This document shows positions 6,615 through 6,835 of a DNA stretch of 6,835 nt, in pieces (the first letter of the stretch is position 1; the number at the start of each line of letters is the position of its first letter). Below the pieces are notes generated by a model. The model saw only the letters and a program-made list of their open reading frames with translations, had not been told where the DNA came from and made no database searches. The translations under genes and the position numbers were made by a program. The stretch comes from Acidobacteriota bacterium (GTDB lineage: Bacteria; Acidobacteriota; Terriglobia; UBA7540; JAPUME01). The stretch lies in NCBI GenBank assembly GCA_027294185.1, contig JAPUME010000236.1, positions 1 to 6,835 on the forward strand. The letters run 5' to 3'.

Positions 6615-6835
6615 ATGATTCGCGAGTTCATCGAAAAAATTGAAGCCAAAAGGGACTTGACGCAAGCGGAGGCGTCTGCCCTGATGCTGGAGCTTCTCGG
6701 GGGGCGGATCGAGGAGGCTGAGATTGTGTCGCTGCTCAGCGCATTGCGTGACAAGGGCGCCACCGTCGAGGAGTTGATTGGCTTCGCCTCGGTGATGCGC
6801 AGCAAGGCCCGCGAGACGCTCGAAGAGGGAGGCGT
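6615..6835 (+). CDS. trpD: Anthranilate phosphoribosyltransferase, N-terminal part, runs off right edge
   Basis: Adds phosphoribose from PRPP to anthranilate in the second dedicated step of tryptophan synthesis. Only about 73 codons of the expected 340 or so are present. They form the all-helical N-terminal domain of the family: MIREFIEKIEAKRDLTQAEA, then ALMLELLGGRIEEAEIVSLL, then the characteristic SALRDKGATVEELIGFASVMRSKA (residues 41-64). The PRPP-binding glycine-rich loop lies beyond the edge. The same helical domain occurs in thymidine/pyrimidine nucleoside phosphorylases, so a related phosphoribosyltransferase cannot be fully excluded, but the wording is closest to TrpD. The ATG at 6615 is the only sensible start; the ribosome site is weak (AAGAG, 7 bases upstream). 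It diverges from sucC across 134 bases. Confidence 0.82.
   Translation, partial: MIREFIEKIEAKRDLTQAEASALMLELLGGRIEEAEIVSLLSALRDKGATVEELIGFASVMRSKARETLEEGG

Overview
The window looks like ordinary core chromosome of a moderately GC-rich bacterium. The set sucC-sucD-ndk, a DUF2905 membrane protein, xseA, dprA and topA on one strand, with trpD diverging, resembles gene neighbourhoods I associate with Acidobacteriota. That assignment comes from memory of gene order and protein style, not from a search. I see no mobile element, CRISPR array, rRNA, tRNA, phage gene or defence system.

Layout, left to right. Seven genes lie on the minus strand, so transcription runs right to left. The order of transcription is sucC (6480-5309, frameshifted), sucD (5305-4427), ndk (4327-3905), a DUF2905 gene (3859-3614), xseA (3598-2240), dprA (2050-929) and topA (892 to beyond the left edge). 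On the plus strand trpD starts at 6615 and leaves the right edge. No stretch over 300 bases lacks a gene. The largest gaps are 2051-2239 (a likely dprA-topA promoter), 6481-6614 (divergent sucC/trpD control region) and 4328-4426 (possible ndk promoter).

Function. SucC and SucD form succinyl-CoA synthetase, the substrate-level phosphorylation step of the TCA cycle. Ndk balances nucleoside triphosphate pools and could pass on the phosphate this step makes. XseA (exonuclease VII large subunit), DprA (single-stranded DNA binding and RecA loading) and TopA (topoisomerase I) form a DNA-processing block. The DUF2905 protein has two membrane segments and no assigned function. TrpD belongs to tryptophan biosynthesis and is unrelated to the leftward genes.

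Main points for a second look. sucC is broken by one missing base in a G run on the coding strand (plus-strand C run 5645-5649). Restoring one G rejoins a full-length 390-residue SucC, so a sequencing or assembly error is the simplest explanation. The sucC/trpD intergenic region has facing promoter candidates and two mutually exclusive hairpins in the trpD leader. The dprA start should be moved to 2050, because a good promoter overlaps the longer reading frame. No xseB lies beside xseA. I found no convincing new biological system.
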